Positions 11,537-23,518 are shown, counted from the stretch's first letter. The stretch: 55,000 nt of DNA from Symbiodinium natans (GCA_905221605.1 CAJNDS010000875.1:1-55000); one strand, 5' to 3'. Made by a program: numbers and translations. The notes: generated by a model not told the origin, from the letters alone.

Positions 11537-14500
11537 TTCTTGGGCCCTTCCGGCTTCTGTCAGGGATTCCCGAAAGCCATGCCGAAAGACGTAAAGGGCC
11601 GCTCCACGGAGTAGCCAACTTGCAGCCAGACCTCGCTCACAGGATCCGCGGATCCGCTGCTAGGGTTTAGGGTTTAGGGTTTAGGGTTTAGGGTTTAGGG
11701 TTTAGGGTTTAGGGTTTAGGGTTTAGGGTTTAGGGTTTAGGGTTTAGGGTTTAGGGTTTAGGCTTTAGGTGTTAGGGTTTAGGTCCCGCGAATCTTGTAG
11801 TGGGGCAGGGCCGGGGGGCACAATCTGCAACTGCTCAGACAGTCATAGACTTGCAGCTTCTGCTAGCCTTTGGAAGTCTAGGGGTTTAGCGGTTTTAGGT
11901 CCTGGCTCGGGGCTTAGGACATCTTACCCTAAACCCTAAACCCTAAACCCTAAACCCTAAACCCTCAACCCTAAACCCTAAACCCTAAACCCTAAACCCT
12001 AAAGTACGACTTGGGGCAATCGCTTGCCTGCAGCACGGGACTCAGTCATGTTTTTTGTGGCTCAGAAGATCTCCTCCTCTGAATTCAAAGCTGTTCTGAG
12101 ACTTGGGGTTATCATGTCAGCGGCAGGCATTAACTTTTCTTTCCGCGCGCAATATCAGTTGCTGATCCACGGTCTCCAAAAAACCACCTTGCTTCGTCGG
12201 TCGTGGTCTGTGGCATTGCGGGCATTGGGGTGCTGGCTCTCATCCTACTACGCTGCCATATGGCGGGTCGATCTGACCCGGGGCCTTTTGGGTATCCTTA
12301 AAACCCCTAAACCCTAAACCTTAAACCCTAAACCCTAAACCCTAAACCCTAAACCCTAAACCCTAAGCCCTAAGCCCTAAGCCCTAAGCCCTAAGCCCTA
12401 AGCCCTAAGCCCTAAGCCCTAAGCCCTAAGCCCAAAGCCCTAAGCCCTAAGCCCTAAGCTTAACCTTAAACCCTAAACCCCTAAACGCCTAAACCCTAAA
12501 CCCCTTAACTGGAAGGAACATACTGCGACGCAGACCCCCGAAGGGCCACATGACTTTCTTTAAGCCCAAACCCCCAAGCCTAAACCCTGAACCCTCCTAA
12601 CCCTGCACCCTGAACCCTGAACCCTGAACCCTAAACCCTAAACCCTAAACCCTAAACCCTAAGGTCTGCGCGGCGCCAAAGGGGGAGTCTGGCAGTAAAC
12701 GTGTGTACTGCATGCCGGGTATGTGTGTTGGTTATGTGGGAGTGGTGAGCACGGGTAGCCTCATGGAAACGTATAGGGGTTTAGGGGTTTTGTAGGCTCC
12801 ATGAATCTGGGCAGGAGGACATATCCCTGATAATCTCGAAGCCCTAAACCCGAAACCAACCCAAACCCTCAAGCCTATAACCGTATAACCTGACTAAACC
12901 CTAAACCCCTGGACCCTAAACCGAAAACCCCAAACCCCAAACACCTAACCCCTAACCCCTAACCCCTAACCCCTAAACCCCTAACCCCTAACCCCTAACC
13001 CCTAAACCCTAAACCCTAAACCCTAAACCCTACTCTGCCGCACTGCAGTCAAAGGTGCCATTCTGCCACGTTGCTCGTCGTTCAAGCCCTGCGCAGCCGG
13101 CATGAGGGTTGTAGGGTTTAGGGTGTAGGGTTTTCAATGGTGTGCATTTCCTGCAGCACGTTCAAGTTGGCAGCCGGGGTCGTTCCACCTGCCGGTGCAG
13201 CCAAATCAGTGTCCCAATCATGGGAAAACTGCTCCGAGTATGTGATACGAGGAGCAGTGCCAACTGGTCCTCAGTTCGGCACACCAGGCTGCGCCACAAG
13301 AGCCGACTGTACAGATTGCTGAACGGCAACCTTTGTAGCCCAAGACAGCACTTCATCTTCCACAGGCACAACACCCTCCTTCAAACAATCTTCGACCTTA
13401 GCCATTAGGGTTTAGTAGGTTTAGGGTTTAGGGTAACCCTTACCCCTGAACCCTGAGGCCCACAACCTGAAAAGCCAGGAGTTGCGAGTCTTACATCTGG
13501 CCAACCAACTCCGCAACTCGAGAAGAACCAAGTCAGCATGTCAAGATATGTCGAGACGGGCCATCCTAATTCTGAGGGCGGCGTGGGAACAAACGAGAAA
13601 ACAACAAAATAGTGCCCCAAACCCTAAACTCTAACCCCTAACCCCTGTACCCTAAACCCTGTACCCTAAACCCTAAACCCAAACCCCTAACCCCTGTACC
13701 CTAAACCCTGTACCCTAAATCCTGTACCCTGAACCCTGAACCCTGAACCCTGAACCCTGAACCCTAAACCCTAAACCCTAAACCCTAAACCTGGCCAAAA
13801 CGACCTGCGCCTCGAATGCGCTTGTGAATGGGGTTGGGTCAGGCCAAAGGGGCCCTTCAGCCGATCCGCGCCTCCCCGGACCCTAAACCCTAAACCCTAA
13901 ACCCTAAACCCTAAACCCTAAACCCTAAACCCTAAACCCTAAACCCTAAACCCTAAACCCTAAACCCTAAACCCTAAACCCTAAACCCTAAACCCTAAAC
14001 CCTAAACCCTAAACCCTAAATCCTAAACTTTTGCTGTCTTCAGAACGGGCTTGGGGTCTAGGGCATCTTGGGGGCTCACGATATTAGGTACCTTGTTGGG
14101 GTCTTTATTCTAAGGAGATCCAGGGTTTAGGGTTTAGGGTTTAAGGGGTTCCCTTATTTCGGAAACCCCCTCTTGAAGCTTCGGGAATGGCCCAAAACAC
14201 CTCAACACCCTCAGCACCCTGAATAGGCCAAGTTGCCGAAATGCCCCAAACCCTAAGTACCCTGAACCCTAAGCCCTAACCCCAAACCCTAAACCCTAAA
14301 TTCTAAATACCCTAAGCCCTGACTACCCTAAGTACCCGAAGCCCGGTTTCTTCCGAGAGCCTCCGGCCCCTGCTCGCCCGCCGGGCCAGCAGCTGCCTTT
14401 GCTGTGACAAAGTTAGGATCCTAAACCCTGAACCCTGAACCCTGAACCCTAAACCCGAAACCCGAAACCCGAAACCCTAAACCCTAAACCCTAAAGGGCT

Positions 14501-17500
14501 TGTTCGGCTTGAGTTGGAGTCTTCAGGTGCGCTGGGTTTTGCCCCCCAACCCTGCCCTTGGGTTTTTAGGGTTATGGGGTTGTAGGGTTTTGAGGGTTCC
14601 TAGCCTAGGGTTCTGAAATTGCCTATATTTGGAGGCCTGACCTCCAGGTGCTAGACTTACTAGTGCTTGGTGGGGACTGTAGCCCTTGAAGCTACAGTGA
14701 ATCCTAAACCCTCCACGCCTAAACATATACCAGTTCAAGTCAATCCGCATGACGCACCTCACAGGCTCAGGGCCTGCAGGGCTTTCGGCTCAAGTTTTAG
14801 GGTTTAGGGTTTTAGGGTTTAGGGTTTAGGGTTTACGGTTTAGGGTGCAGGGGCTTGAGGTTCAAGGGTTCACGAGTTAAGGGTCTATTCCAGCGTTTAA
14901 GGGTTGACGGGGCTGTCAAAAGGGGCCAGGCGTGATGGAAAGCCCTTACAAGGTTCATGGGTAAGCAGCAGAAAGAATTTAAGACGCCCAACGAGTCATA
15001 CTACTGCCGGCTATGACTACAGCTACCCTAACCCCTAAACCCTACCTATATGCGCTTTCTCTTGCGCACGAGATCCAGAAAGAACTTTCAAGATGCTACA
15101 TGCCAATCAGCGTGACTGCCGCAAAGCCCGAGAGCAGCAAACTTCAACTTACTTTAATCTAGGCTGCCCAGTAACCTAGGCTTAAAAAGGGTGCCCTTTT
15201 TTGCCTAAAGGGGTTTATAAGGGAACCTAAACCCCCCCAAAAGGGAATAAGGGTACTACTGGGCATCATAGTAATGGACCAGTTGGCTGGCTTTTCTCGA
15301 GTTCCTAGGCACCTCCTGGTGGCCGAACAGCAACCCTTTGTAGTACTTGGAGGTTCATGGTACTTCTTAGCCAATCATAACAATTGTGCACCCTGGGGTT
15401 TGCAAGAGCTTCAGGGTTTAAGGGTTCAGGGGCATAATGGAGTTTAAGGGCTTAGGGATTTGAGGATTTTCAGGGTTTAGGGGTTTTCAGAGCTTAAGGG
15501 AGTTTAAGGGTTTGAGGGCTTAGGTTGAGGGCTGAAAGGTTTACGGAAGGGTGCAGGGGATTAGGGAGCCTCAATTCTGCCAAAAGGCCTGGGCAGCAAA
15601 TGGCTTCCTGGCAGCCGGAAATGTCTTTCCTAATTCTTACTCAAACCCTAACCCTACACCCTACACCCTACACCCTACACCCTACACCCTAAACCCTAAA
15701 CCCTAAACCCTAAACCCTAAACCCCTAATCCCCTAAACCCTAAACTTGACTACGAACCAGTGCAGGTTTTTGGTGAGAGCCGGGTAGAACCACGTAGGGA
15801 GACCGGCTGCTGGGCTTCTTTAGGGTTTAGGGTTTGGGGTTTAGGGTTTAGGGTTTAGGGTTTAGGGTCTAGTATTCCCCGCAGTCGATGCCTCTGACGG
15901 TTTGGGGGTATGGACTTCAGGTTTGAGGCATTTCCTACTGCCCCTGAAGCTCCTAATGCCCCGGTATCCCTAAACCCTAAACCCTAAACCCTAAGCCCTA
16001 AACCCCCAACAAACTACAACACCAAGCAGCCCCTCAAGGAAGAACCAGGGTCTGCACCCCAAACCCTGCGACTCCAGAACTCTAAACCCACGAAGGCAGA
16101 CACCCTAAGGCTTCGAAACTCCAAACCGCGCAGCCCTAAACCCTAAACCCTAAACCCTAAACCCTAAACCCTAAACCCTAAACCCTAAACCCTAAACCCT
16201 AGACCCTAGACCCTAAACCCTAAACCCCAAACAAGGATCCTTTCTGGCAGCTGCGTTGGGACGATGACGGCCGTGAAGACAGCCACGGCCATGGACATGA
16301 AGACCAGCAGAAGGTGGACCTCAAGAAGTGAAGGGCGCTTAGGGCTTAGGGCTTAGGGTTTAGGGTTGAGGGTTGAGGGTTAGGGTTAGGGTTTGGGGCT
16401 TCGGGCTTGGGGCTTAGGTCTTAGTGCTTGGGTTCAGGGTGTAGGGTTGGCGGGTTTAGGAAGCCAAGACATCTCTACACCCTATACATCATGCCCGAAA
16501 AAAAACTCTAGACCTCAAATCCCCGAAATCCTAAACCCGAAAAACCCTGGATGCTAACCCCTACAGCAGTCTCCAGAAAGTTGGAACAGGGTCTAGGGAT
16601 GATTCGAGCTTGGATTCCCTTTAGTCTACCTTTCTAGTTGTGGGGATAAGGATGTTCCAGCTTCTTGAAGTTTTTTACTGTAACCTGCCCTAAAGCCTAA
16701 ACCCTAAACCCTAAACCCTAAAGCCTAAACCCTATTGACAGGAGAAACCTGGGGCGTGGCAGACTGTCTGGGTGCACTGGGGGCGGCTTGCACTTCCCAA
16801 TGCACCTTTCTTATCCTCGAAGCTCTAAACCCTAAACCCGAAAACCTAAACCCTAAACCCTAAACCCTTAAACCCTAAAGCCTAAACCCTAAACCCTAAA
16901 CCCTCGGGCCCAAGCGAAGAAGGAAAGGTTCATAGATGGCCCTAAACGCTCCCTAAACCCTAAACCCCCTACACCCCCTATACCCCCTACACCCCCTAAA
17001 CCCACCTAAACCCCCCTAAACCCCCCTAAACCCCCTAAACCCTAAACCCTAAACCCTGAAGGCCCTTATTGACATCCGAGGAGCCCATGCCATCATACTG
17101 CGTGGCGAGACCTGAATCCAGGCAGGCTTTCGCACAAAACCCCAGGGTTCAGGGTTCTTCAGGGTTCAGGGTTCAGGGTTTAGGGTTTAGGGTTCGGGGT
17201 TTAGGGTTTAGGGTTCAGGGTTCAGGGTTTAGGGTTTAGGGTTTCGCTGCCGGCCTTTAAGGGAGGAGCTTCATGGGTCCTTACCATCGTTGCCCTACTG
17301 ACAAAAACCCTACTCATAAGAACCCGAGAAGTTTATTCTTCCTGATCCCAATCCCAAACTGAACCCCAAGCTCCCCCCCTTGACCACATGAACCCTGAAC
17401 TCCTAACCCCAAACCCTAAACCCTAAACCCGAAACGCCCCTCCCCGACCCCTCCCCACCACCCCTCCACCCTAAACCCTAAACCCTAAACCCTAACCCCT

Positions 17501-19714
17501 AACCCCTAACCCCTAACCCCTAACCCCTAAACCCTAAACCCTAAACCCTAAACCCTAAACCCTAAACCCTAAACCCTAAACCCTAAACCCTAAACCCTAA
17601 ACCCTAAACCCTAAACCCTAAACCCTAAACCCTAAACTAAACCCTAAACCCTCCCGACCCCTCTGGGAAGCCCGGCGCGCTCGTTCCCGGCTCCGGAAAT
17701 CGCCTCACGGGCCATGGAGTACACCAAGGGGCCTCGGATCTGGGCAACTTCAGGTCCAGGGGTTTAGGGCCTTTAGGGTTTAGGGTTTAGGGTTTAGGGT
17801 TTAGGGTTTAGGGTTTAGGGTTTAGGGTTTAGGGTTTAGGGTTTAGGGTTTAGGGTTTAGGGTTTAGGGTTTAGGGTTCAGCGTTTAGGGTTTAGGGCAA
17901 AAGTCATGTCTTGTCTTGGCTGCTGTGGTTGGGATGCTTCTCTGCTCTAGCACCCTCAAGCACCCCAAGCCCCAAAACGAACTCTAAATTGCGAGTCACG
18001 CAAGACGTCGATCACCTAAACCCTAAACCCTAAACCTAAACCCTAAACCCTAAACCCCAAACTCTAAACTCTAAATCCTATACCCCAAGAAACCCCAGAG
18101 TTTTCGAGCCTGGAACCCCAAACTCTGTCCTGAACACCCTGTAGCCCCCATAGTCCAGACTCGAAACCCTAAACCCTCAACCCTTAACCCTAGGCCCTAA
18201 ACCCTAAATCCTAAACCCTAAACCCTAATCCCTAAACCCTGCACCCTAAACCCTAAACCCCTCATGGTCCAAGCTGCCGATGACCAGGCCAAAGTTCCGG
18301 GAGCATTGGTTGAGAGTCATCCAAAAGGTCCGGTGCCTCGTTTAGGGTTAGGGTTTCGGGTTCAGGGTTTATATAGGGTTTGGGGCGTTGGGCACTTCAA
18401 GGGACGAAAGGAGGGGCCCTTAGAAGGGACCTTCGGGGTTACCTGGAGGGTTATTTTGGGGCTACTTAGGGTATATAGGGACAAAATAAGGTGTGTGTGT
18501 ATATATATATAACTATATAGAGGGCCCCTAGACCCCCCAAAACCCTAAACCCTACGCCTCTGAGAGGCTTAGTGGCTCGAGGGTGAGGCCGAAAAAAGAA
18601 CTGGTCATCGGATCTCCTGCAGGAGAACCCCCAGAATACGGGTTTTAGGGCTGAGGGTTCACTACAAACCGCCCGTACCAGAATAGAGACAAAAGGACCC
18701 CAAAACCCTAAACCCTAAACCCTAAACCCTAAACCCTAAACCCTAAACCCTAAACCCTAAACCCTAAACCCTAAACCCCACCTCCGATGCCCGACCTGAG
18801 GCCGGGGGACTCTGGTGGTGTGATCTTGCTCCAGAAGATCATGCTCGGGACCGCCGGCAGGCACATGGTAAGCATGGAGACCTGCTGGGTTTAGGGTTTA
18901 GGGTTTAGGGCTCTACTTTCTGGAAAACTCGGACAGAGGGGGGGATTTCTAGATCTTGAGGGTTCAAGGGTTTTGGAGATGTGGGGGAGACTGAGAAGCC
19001 GCGGGGTTTGATTGGGAATCGGGCTTTGAGACCTTCAGCGTTTAGGGCTTTGGGTTTAGGGGGCACCCTAACCCTAAGCCCTAAACCCTAAACCCTAAAC
19101 CCCAAACCCCAAACCCTAAACCCTAAACCCTAAACCCTAAACCCTAAAACCCTAAAACCCAAAAACCCAAAAACCCTAAACCCTAAACCCTAAGCCCTAA
19201 AGTACAGGCTGGGCATGCCAAAAACTGCAATTTGCAAAAGCCTGGTGGTAGCGGCCTAAAACAAAGGCTTCCTGGCTGAGTTTTCTGGGGGAAAAGGACT
19301 TTATCATTCGGGAGTTCAGGAATAAATCAACAGGGGTTTGGGGGTTTGGGGGTTTTGGTGTGTTGGGGTTTAACCTTGGGATCTTCCCCTTATACTAACG
19401 GTCCTCAATAGGGATTATCGTACCCCCCCCCCCCCCCCATTAAAATCCAATTAAAGACAGTTAGTATAAAGGGGGAAGGCATATGGGGGTTAACGATACT
19501 GGGGGTACCTTGTTGGGGCCCTTTTGATAAGGGATCCTATTGTTTTGGGGTCTAAATTAGGGTCCCTTATGAACATCCAAACCAACAACGACCATGGGAC
19601 CATACTGCTACCTGTGTCATTGCTCTCGTGAAATTTCTCCTGGAGCTCTCACGTACATACCCTGAGTGCGAAGAACCCTGCTGGCCAATGCCATCCCATC
19701 CCAGATTCGGCATA
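11537..19714 (-). CDS. Spliced gene, ten internal exons (polytopic membrane protein-like)
   Basis: Ten minus-strand islands join in phase: 19714-19661, 19271-19206, 18881-18782, 17747-17659, 17104-17048, 16319-16226, 15806-15746, 15629-15545, 13088-13029 and 11656-11537. Acceptors are all AG. Donors include GTATGT (after 19661), GTGGGG (18782), GTTTAGGG (17048, 16226, 15746, 13029) and GTAGGG (11537). Peptides include MLTMCLPAVPSMIFWSKI, HLLLVFMSMAVAVFTAVIV and GLPTWFYPALTKNLHWFVVK, so several exons look like membrane helices. No start or stop codon is in this set. It is probably part of the same transcription unit as the C-terminal exons near the window start, but the phases between 11,537 and 4,653 were not fully resolved. 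An alternative donor (17650) keeps the same phase for the 17747 exon. I do not recognise the family. Confidence 0.5.
12024..12317 (+). other. Unique island with plus-strand coding potential
   Basis: A plus-strand ATG frame runs 97 codons, and a second frame encodes a hydrophobic stretch (SSVVVCGIAGIGVLALILL). Neither gives a clean splice model. It lies between two CCCTAAA arrays. It could be a gene fragment or a chance open frame. Confidence 0.2.
12362..12460. repeat. CCCTAAG variant array
   Basis: About thirteen CCCTAAG units follow a CCCTAAA array. The same variant is amplified independently at 11455-11490 and 33271-33375. Confidence 0.85.
12945..13005. repeat. CCCCTAA variant array
   Basis: Eight or so units with the register CCCCTAA precede normal CCCTAAA units. 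The same variant recurs at about 17490-17530. Other local variants are CCCTACA (15655-15690), CCCTGAA (13725-13765) and CCCTCAA (46240-46310). Confidence 0.8.
13138..13405 (-). pseudogene. Open-frame fragment broken by one TGA
   Basis: From an ATG at 13405 the minus strand reads MAKVEDCLKEGVVPVEDEVL and continues for about 45 codons to an in-frame TGA. The same frame then stays open for another 45 codons (PVGTAPRITYSEQFSHDW and on). It reads like genuine protein with a single stop. It does not fit the exon chain on either side because the intron left of it would be too short. It may be a captured or decayed gene fragment. The plus strand has a shorter, less protein-like frame. Confidence 0.3.
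14026..15540. other. Mixed unique DNA and decayed telomeric repeats
   Basis: CCCTGAA and CCCGAAA runs (14425-14490) and several TTAAGGGTTT-like decayed tracts (15400-15540) are present. The ORF at 14523-14762 on the minus strand has no recognisable product. A solo fold-back arm lies at 15344-15364. Confidence 0.4.
19384..19477. repeat. Inverted repeat around a poly-C run
   Basis: TTCCCCTTATACTAAC (19384-19399) pairs with GTTAGTATAAAGGGGGAA (19460-19477). The loop contains a run of about 16 C (19424-19439). Confidence 0.6.
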
Positions 19715-20181
19715 CTAATGCCAGGCTCTCGCCATAAGCCCTAAGCCTCAAACCTTCAAACCTTCAAACCTTAAAACCCTAAACCCTCAACCCTCAACCC
19801 TAAACCCTAAGACCTAAACCCTAAACCCTAAACCCTTTGAGTACTTTCCCTCAGATAGGGTCCAGGAGCTTCCCTAACCCGGAGGAGCGCGCACGCTCCC
19901 CATGGTTGTTGGGAGCTTCTAGCGTTTAGTAAGGGCTCAGGCTTGCTTGAGCAACGGCATCTCAACACTGGGAAACCAACCCCCCCCGCCACCTAATCAC
20001 CCCTATTCTGGACCCAGCAGGTCCACCGACATGCCATCTAAACCCTAAACCCAAAAGCCTAAACCCTAAACTCTAAACCCTAAACCCCTAATGTTGACCT
20101 CGTAATAATAAACCCCCCCCCCCCCCTTCAATCAAACCCCCCCAAATAGAGTGGGGGCCCCTTTGAATAAGGATTCCTTTC

Positions 20182-20333
20182 CTTAGAGAGACTTAGAGAG
20201 GATCAGAGAGAATCACTCAGGATTCCTTTCCTTAGAGAGAATTAGAGAGGATCAGAGAGAATCAGAGAGGATCAGAAAGGATCAGAGAGAATCAGAGAGG
20301 ATCATAGGGAATCAGAGAGAATCAGAAAGAAGG
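20182..20333. repeat. GGATCAGAGA-type microsatellite
   Basis: About 150 bp of alternating GGATCAGAGA and GAATCAGAGA units with scattered changes. Confidence 0.8.
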
Positions 20334-20414
20334 GCTGGGAGGGTTCTACGGGTCAGGGCTTGGTTAATACCCTAAACCCTAAACCCTGAACCCTAACCCT
20401 AAACCCTAAAGAGC

Positions 20415-20638
20415 TTTTTTTCAGGCAGGAATTTCCAGGAACTTTATTCCGAGGGGCAGATCTTTCAGGATTATTTCCAGGGCACCGGCCTCCAAAGCTA
20501 CCCCCTTTGGCAGAAAGATTTTTTCAATCCTCTAGTAAGGCTCTCAAATAAAAAACAGCAAGTTTCTCAGGAGTTTGGTTTTCAGGTTTCTCTTCGAAAT
20601 TTGATCGCTTCATGTTTTCCTATAATTAAATCCTAAAC
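20415..20638. repeat. Direct repeat, copy 1
   Basis: A ~224-bp sequence starting TTTTTTTCAGGCAGGAATTT and ending near TTAAATCCTAAACC. A second copy at 20861-21082 differs at only a handful of positions. It resembles no gene I know. Confidence 0.85.
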
Positions 20639-20860
20639 CCTAAACCCTTAACCCTAATTAAACCCCAGACCCTAAACCCTAAACCCTAAGACTTTAATTG
20701 CAGGGGCCCCTGGATTTAGAGACCAGGCCATACCCTTATCCCTAAACCCTAACCCTAACCCTAAACCCTTAACCCTAATTCAATAAGACTCCACAACACC
20801 TAAGTAAACCTAAGCCATGAACCCTAAACCTAATGAAACCATGAAGCGATCATTTGAAGA

Positions 20861-21082
20861 TTTTTTTCAGGCAGGAATTTCCAGGAACTTTATTCCGAGG
20901 GGCAGATCTTTCAGGATTATTTCCAGGGCACCGGCCTCCAAAGCTACCCCCTTTGCCAGAAAGATTTTTTCAATCCTCTAGTAAGGCTCTCAAATAAAAA
21001 TCTGCAAGTTTCTGATGAGTTTGGTTTTCAGGTTTCTCTTCGAAATCTGATCGCTTCATGTTTTCCTAATTAAATCCTAAAC
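20861..21082. repeat. Direct repeat, copy 2
   Basis: Second copy of the 20415 unit. Just before it (20841-20860) lies ATGAAGCGATCA, the inverted complement of the unit's own 3' part, so a partial fold-back adjoins this copy. Confidence 0.85.
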
Positions 21083-21917
21083 CATAAAACCCTTAACCCT
21101 CCCTCTCTTTTCTCTCCATAAACAAACAAAGAACAACGGACACCCCCAAAAAAAAACAAGCCCCGACTGGCGTACTTTATTCCCAGGGCTTTATTATTGC
21201 GGCCGGGACACCTGGCGCACTTTAATTTACGGGGGTTTATTAATACGAGGTTAACATTAAACCCCCTAACACAGCCCCAACCCTCCCAGCCGCCCCCTTC
21301 CCCAACTCCCTGCAGGCCTGACCGAGGAGGATGCACGTCCACCAGATGAGGTAGACTTGTTGGCTCTCCGCCTTTGTGCAATTCCCGACCCTTGTTAGGG
21401 TTTAGGGTTTAGGGTTTAGGGTTTAGGGTTTAGGGTTTAGGGTTTAGGGTTTAGGGTTAGGGCCTAGGGTTCAGCCAGGGATTTACGGAGGGCTTAGTGT
21501 GCTGGCCACCAGAACGCGCTGGCTTTCGGTCTTGAAGCCCAAGCCCCAAAATGTTCCTTCCGTAAACCTCCTCGCCATTAAACCCAACACCACACCCCAA
21601 ACTAGGGTTCTGGGATTTAATATAGGGCCTGAATAATTAGAAAACGGTTTTGGGGGGTTATTCTGGTATACTTACCAAGGGACCATAAGCGAGTGTTCCG
21701 ACCCCTATTTTTAGGGCTCAGGTTTTGGGGAGTGCAAGAAGGCTTTACGGTTGAAGGGAGTTCGGGCTACCTAAACCCTAAACCCCAACCCTAAACCCTA
21801 TACACCCACATTTTAGGCTTGTAGGCCTTCTGGACTTCAGGGTGCAGGCTAAACCCTAAACCCTAAACCCTAAACCCTAAACCCTAAACCCTAAACCCTA
21901 AACCCTAAACCCTGAAC

Positions 21918-22017
21918 CCTGAATCAATTTCGGCTGAGTCCCCGGGCAGTGCCGTTGATGAACAAAGCCAGGACCAGGTTGACTGCTGCTGTCATCACAT
22001 GGGATGCCAGAGTCAGC
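21918..22017 (-). CDS. Exon-like island, frame ambiguous
   Basis: After a GAAG acceptor one frame reads LTLASHVMTAAVNLVLALFI, a strong hydrophobic helix, and then meets TGA near the left edge. A second frame is open to a GTTCAGGG donor but is hydrophilic. CCCTAAA lies on the left and TTTAGGG on the right. If the first frame is real it would be a last exon. Confidence 0.3.
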
Positions 22018-22425
22018 CTTCCAAGGAAATTTAGGGTTCGGGGTTCCCTAAACCCTAAACCCTAGACACCCTAAACCCTAAACCCCAAACCCAAACCCTA
22101 ATTAAGCCCGGCTTAAGGTTCATGGGTTTAGTTGGGTTTAAGGTTAAGGTGTACGGTTTACTATAAGGGTCGGAATTGTTACTAATACTGTTCCCTGATG
22201 GTGCCTGTATAAATATACTAGTTACTAGAATACCACCAAAAACCCTATTCTGATCATTAAGGCCCTTATCTTGGATGGATTCCCCAAACCCTCAACTCTT
22301 ACCTTTATGCAAAAGAGCCGCCCCCAAGGATAAACCTTCCGGGGTCTCGGTTCGGACATGGCTGATGAGAAGGTGGCAACTTACCGCTTCTTAGTTGGGA
22401 AGACGGGAATCCCTTGCAGCAAACC

Positions 22426-22655
22426 CCAAAAAGTTGGAAACCTGTTTAAGGACAAATAGTGCTGGGATTCCCAATTACTGTTAGGGATTGAGGCTATTGA
22501 GTTTCCAACTTTTTGGCTTCTACTATAGGGTTCCTTAACCCCCTGGGAGGATCCAAAAGGTAGATCGCCTTCAGGGTTCCTAAAAGTGGCCCCATGGTCG
22601 TGCAGGGTACTATTTGGGGGTTAAAGTTTTTGGATCCTTCCAGGGGTCTGGGTTA
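22426..22655. repeat. Two neighbouring inverted repeats
   Basis: CCAAAAAGTTGGAAAC (22426-22441) pairs perfectly with 22501-22516. Next to it TTAACCCCCTGGGAGGATCC (22535-22554) pairs imperfectly with 22627-22655. They look like nested fold-back elements. The rest of 22,100-22,920 is unique DNA in which I see nothing else. Confidence 0.6.
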
Positions 22656-23165
22656 AAGGTGGGGAGAAGGGGTACCTGATTCTCTACTTCCCTATGGAGA
22701 ACTAGTCGGGCAAAATTATAGGGTTTCAGGGATGAGGGTTACCCTGAACCTTAAACCCTAATTAAACCCTAAACCCTGAACCCTAAACCCTCAAGCCTCC
22801 CGCCTTCGGGTAAAGGACTGCTTCCACCGTGTTTCGTCCACGAGGGACTTTCCCAGGCCTCTTTCAGCAACGGACTACGTTGGCCCCCGTACCCCAGGCT
22901 TCGGGTTGCGTGCTGTAGGGTTTAAGGTTTAGGATTTAGGGTTTAGGGTACTCAAACCAACGAGGGCAAAGATCGGAAAAAAACACGTAAACCCAAGATC
23001 CTGCGGAAGAAAGCTCGTCGAAACTGGACTGGAGCCCCACCCTCTCAACTCCAATCTGTGAACGCCCTAAGCTCAAAACCCTCCCTACACCCTAAACCCT
23101 AAACCCTGAACCCCAAACCCTAAACCCTAAACCCTAAATCCCCCACTCCCCAACTCTCCCCCAAC

Positions 23166-23250
23166 CCCTGAAATCTAGAGGCGCCTGTCCCGAAGAGGCC
23201 GATCAGAACACCGGCACCTGGGATGCTTGAGGCGAGGACGCAGCGCAGGG
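23166..23250 (-). CDS. Exon-like island, glycine-rich membrane helix
   Basis: After GCAAG, two bases precede 27 open codons reading LRCVLASSIPGAGVLIGLFG and on to a GTTGGG donor. It looks like a transporter helix. A degenerate CCCTAAA array lies on the left and TTTAGGG on the right. Confidence 0.45.
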
Positions 23251-23344
23251 CTTGCAAGTCAGAGGCTTAGGGTTTAGGGTTTAGGGTTTAGGGTTTAGGG
23301 TTTAGGGTTTAGGGTTTGGGGTAGGAGCCTAATTTCGGTTTAGG

Positions 23345-23434
23345 AATTCCTTCGAGATTCTTCAAGCGAGGCTTCTGCAAGGAGCCAAGACCGCTTGTCA
23401 GAAGAGGCAACCTCAACGGCACAGTCTGGCAAAT
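23345..23434 (-). CDS. Exon-like island, soluble
   Basis: After a CTAG acceptor the frame reads LPDCAVEVASSDKRSWLLAE and continues with acidic/basic residues. No clear GT donor was found at the left edge, so that boundary is approximate. Confidence 0.3.
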
Positions 23435-23518
23435 CTAGAAACTCCCTAAACCCTAAACCCTAAAACCCTAAAACCTAAACCCTAAACCCTAAACCCTAAA
23501 CCCTAAACCCTAGAGCAT

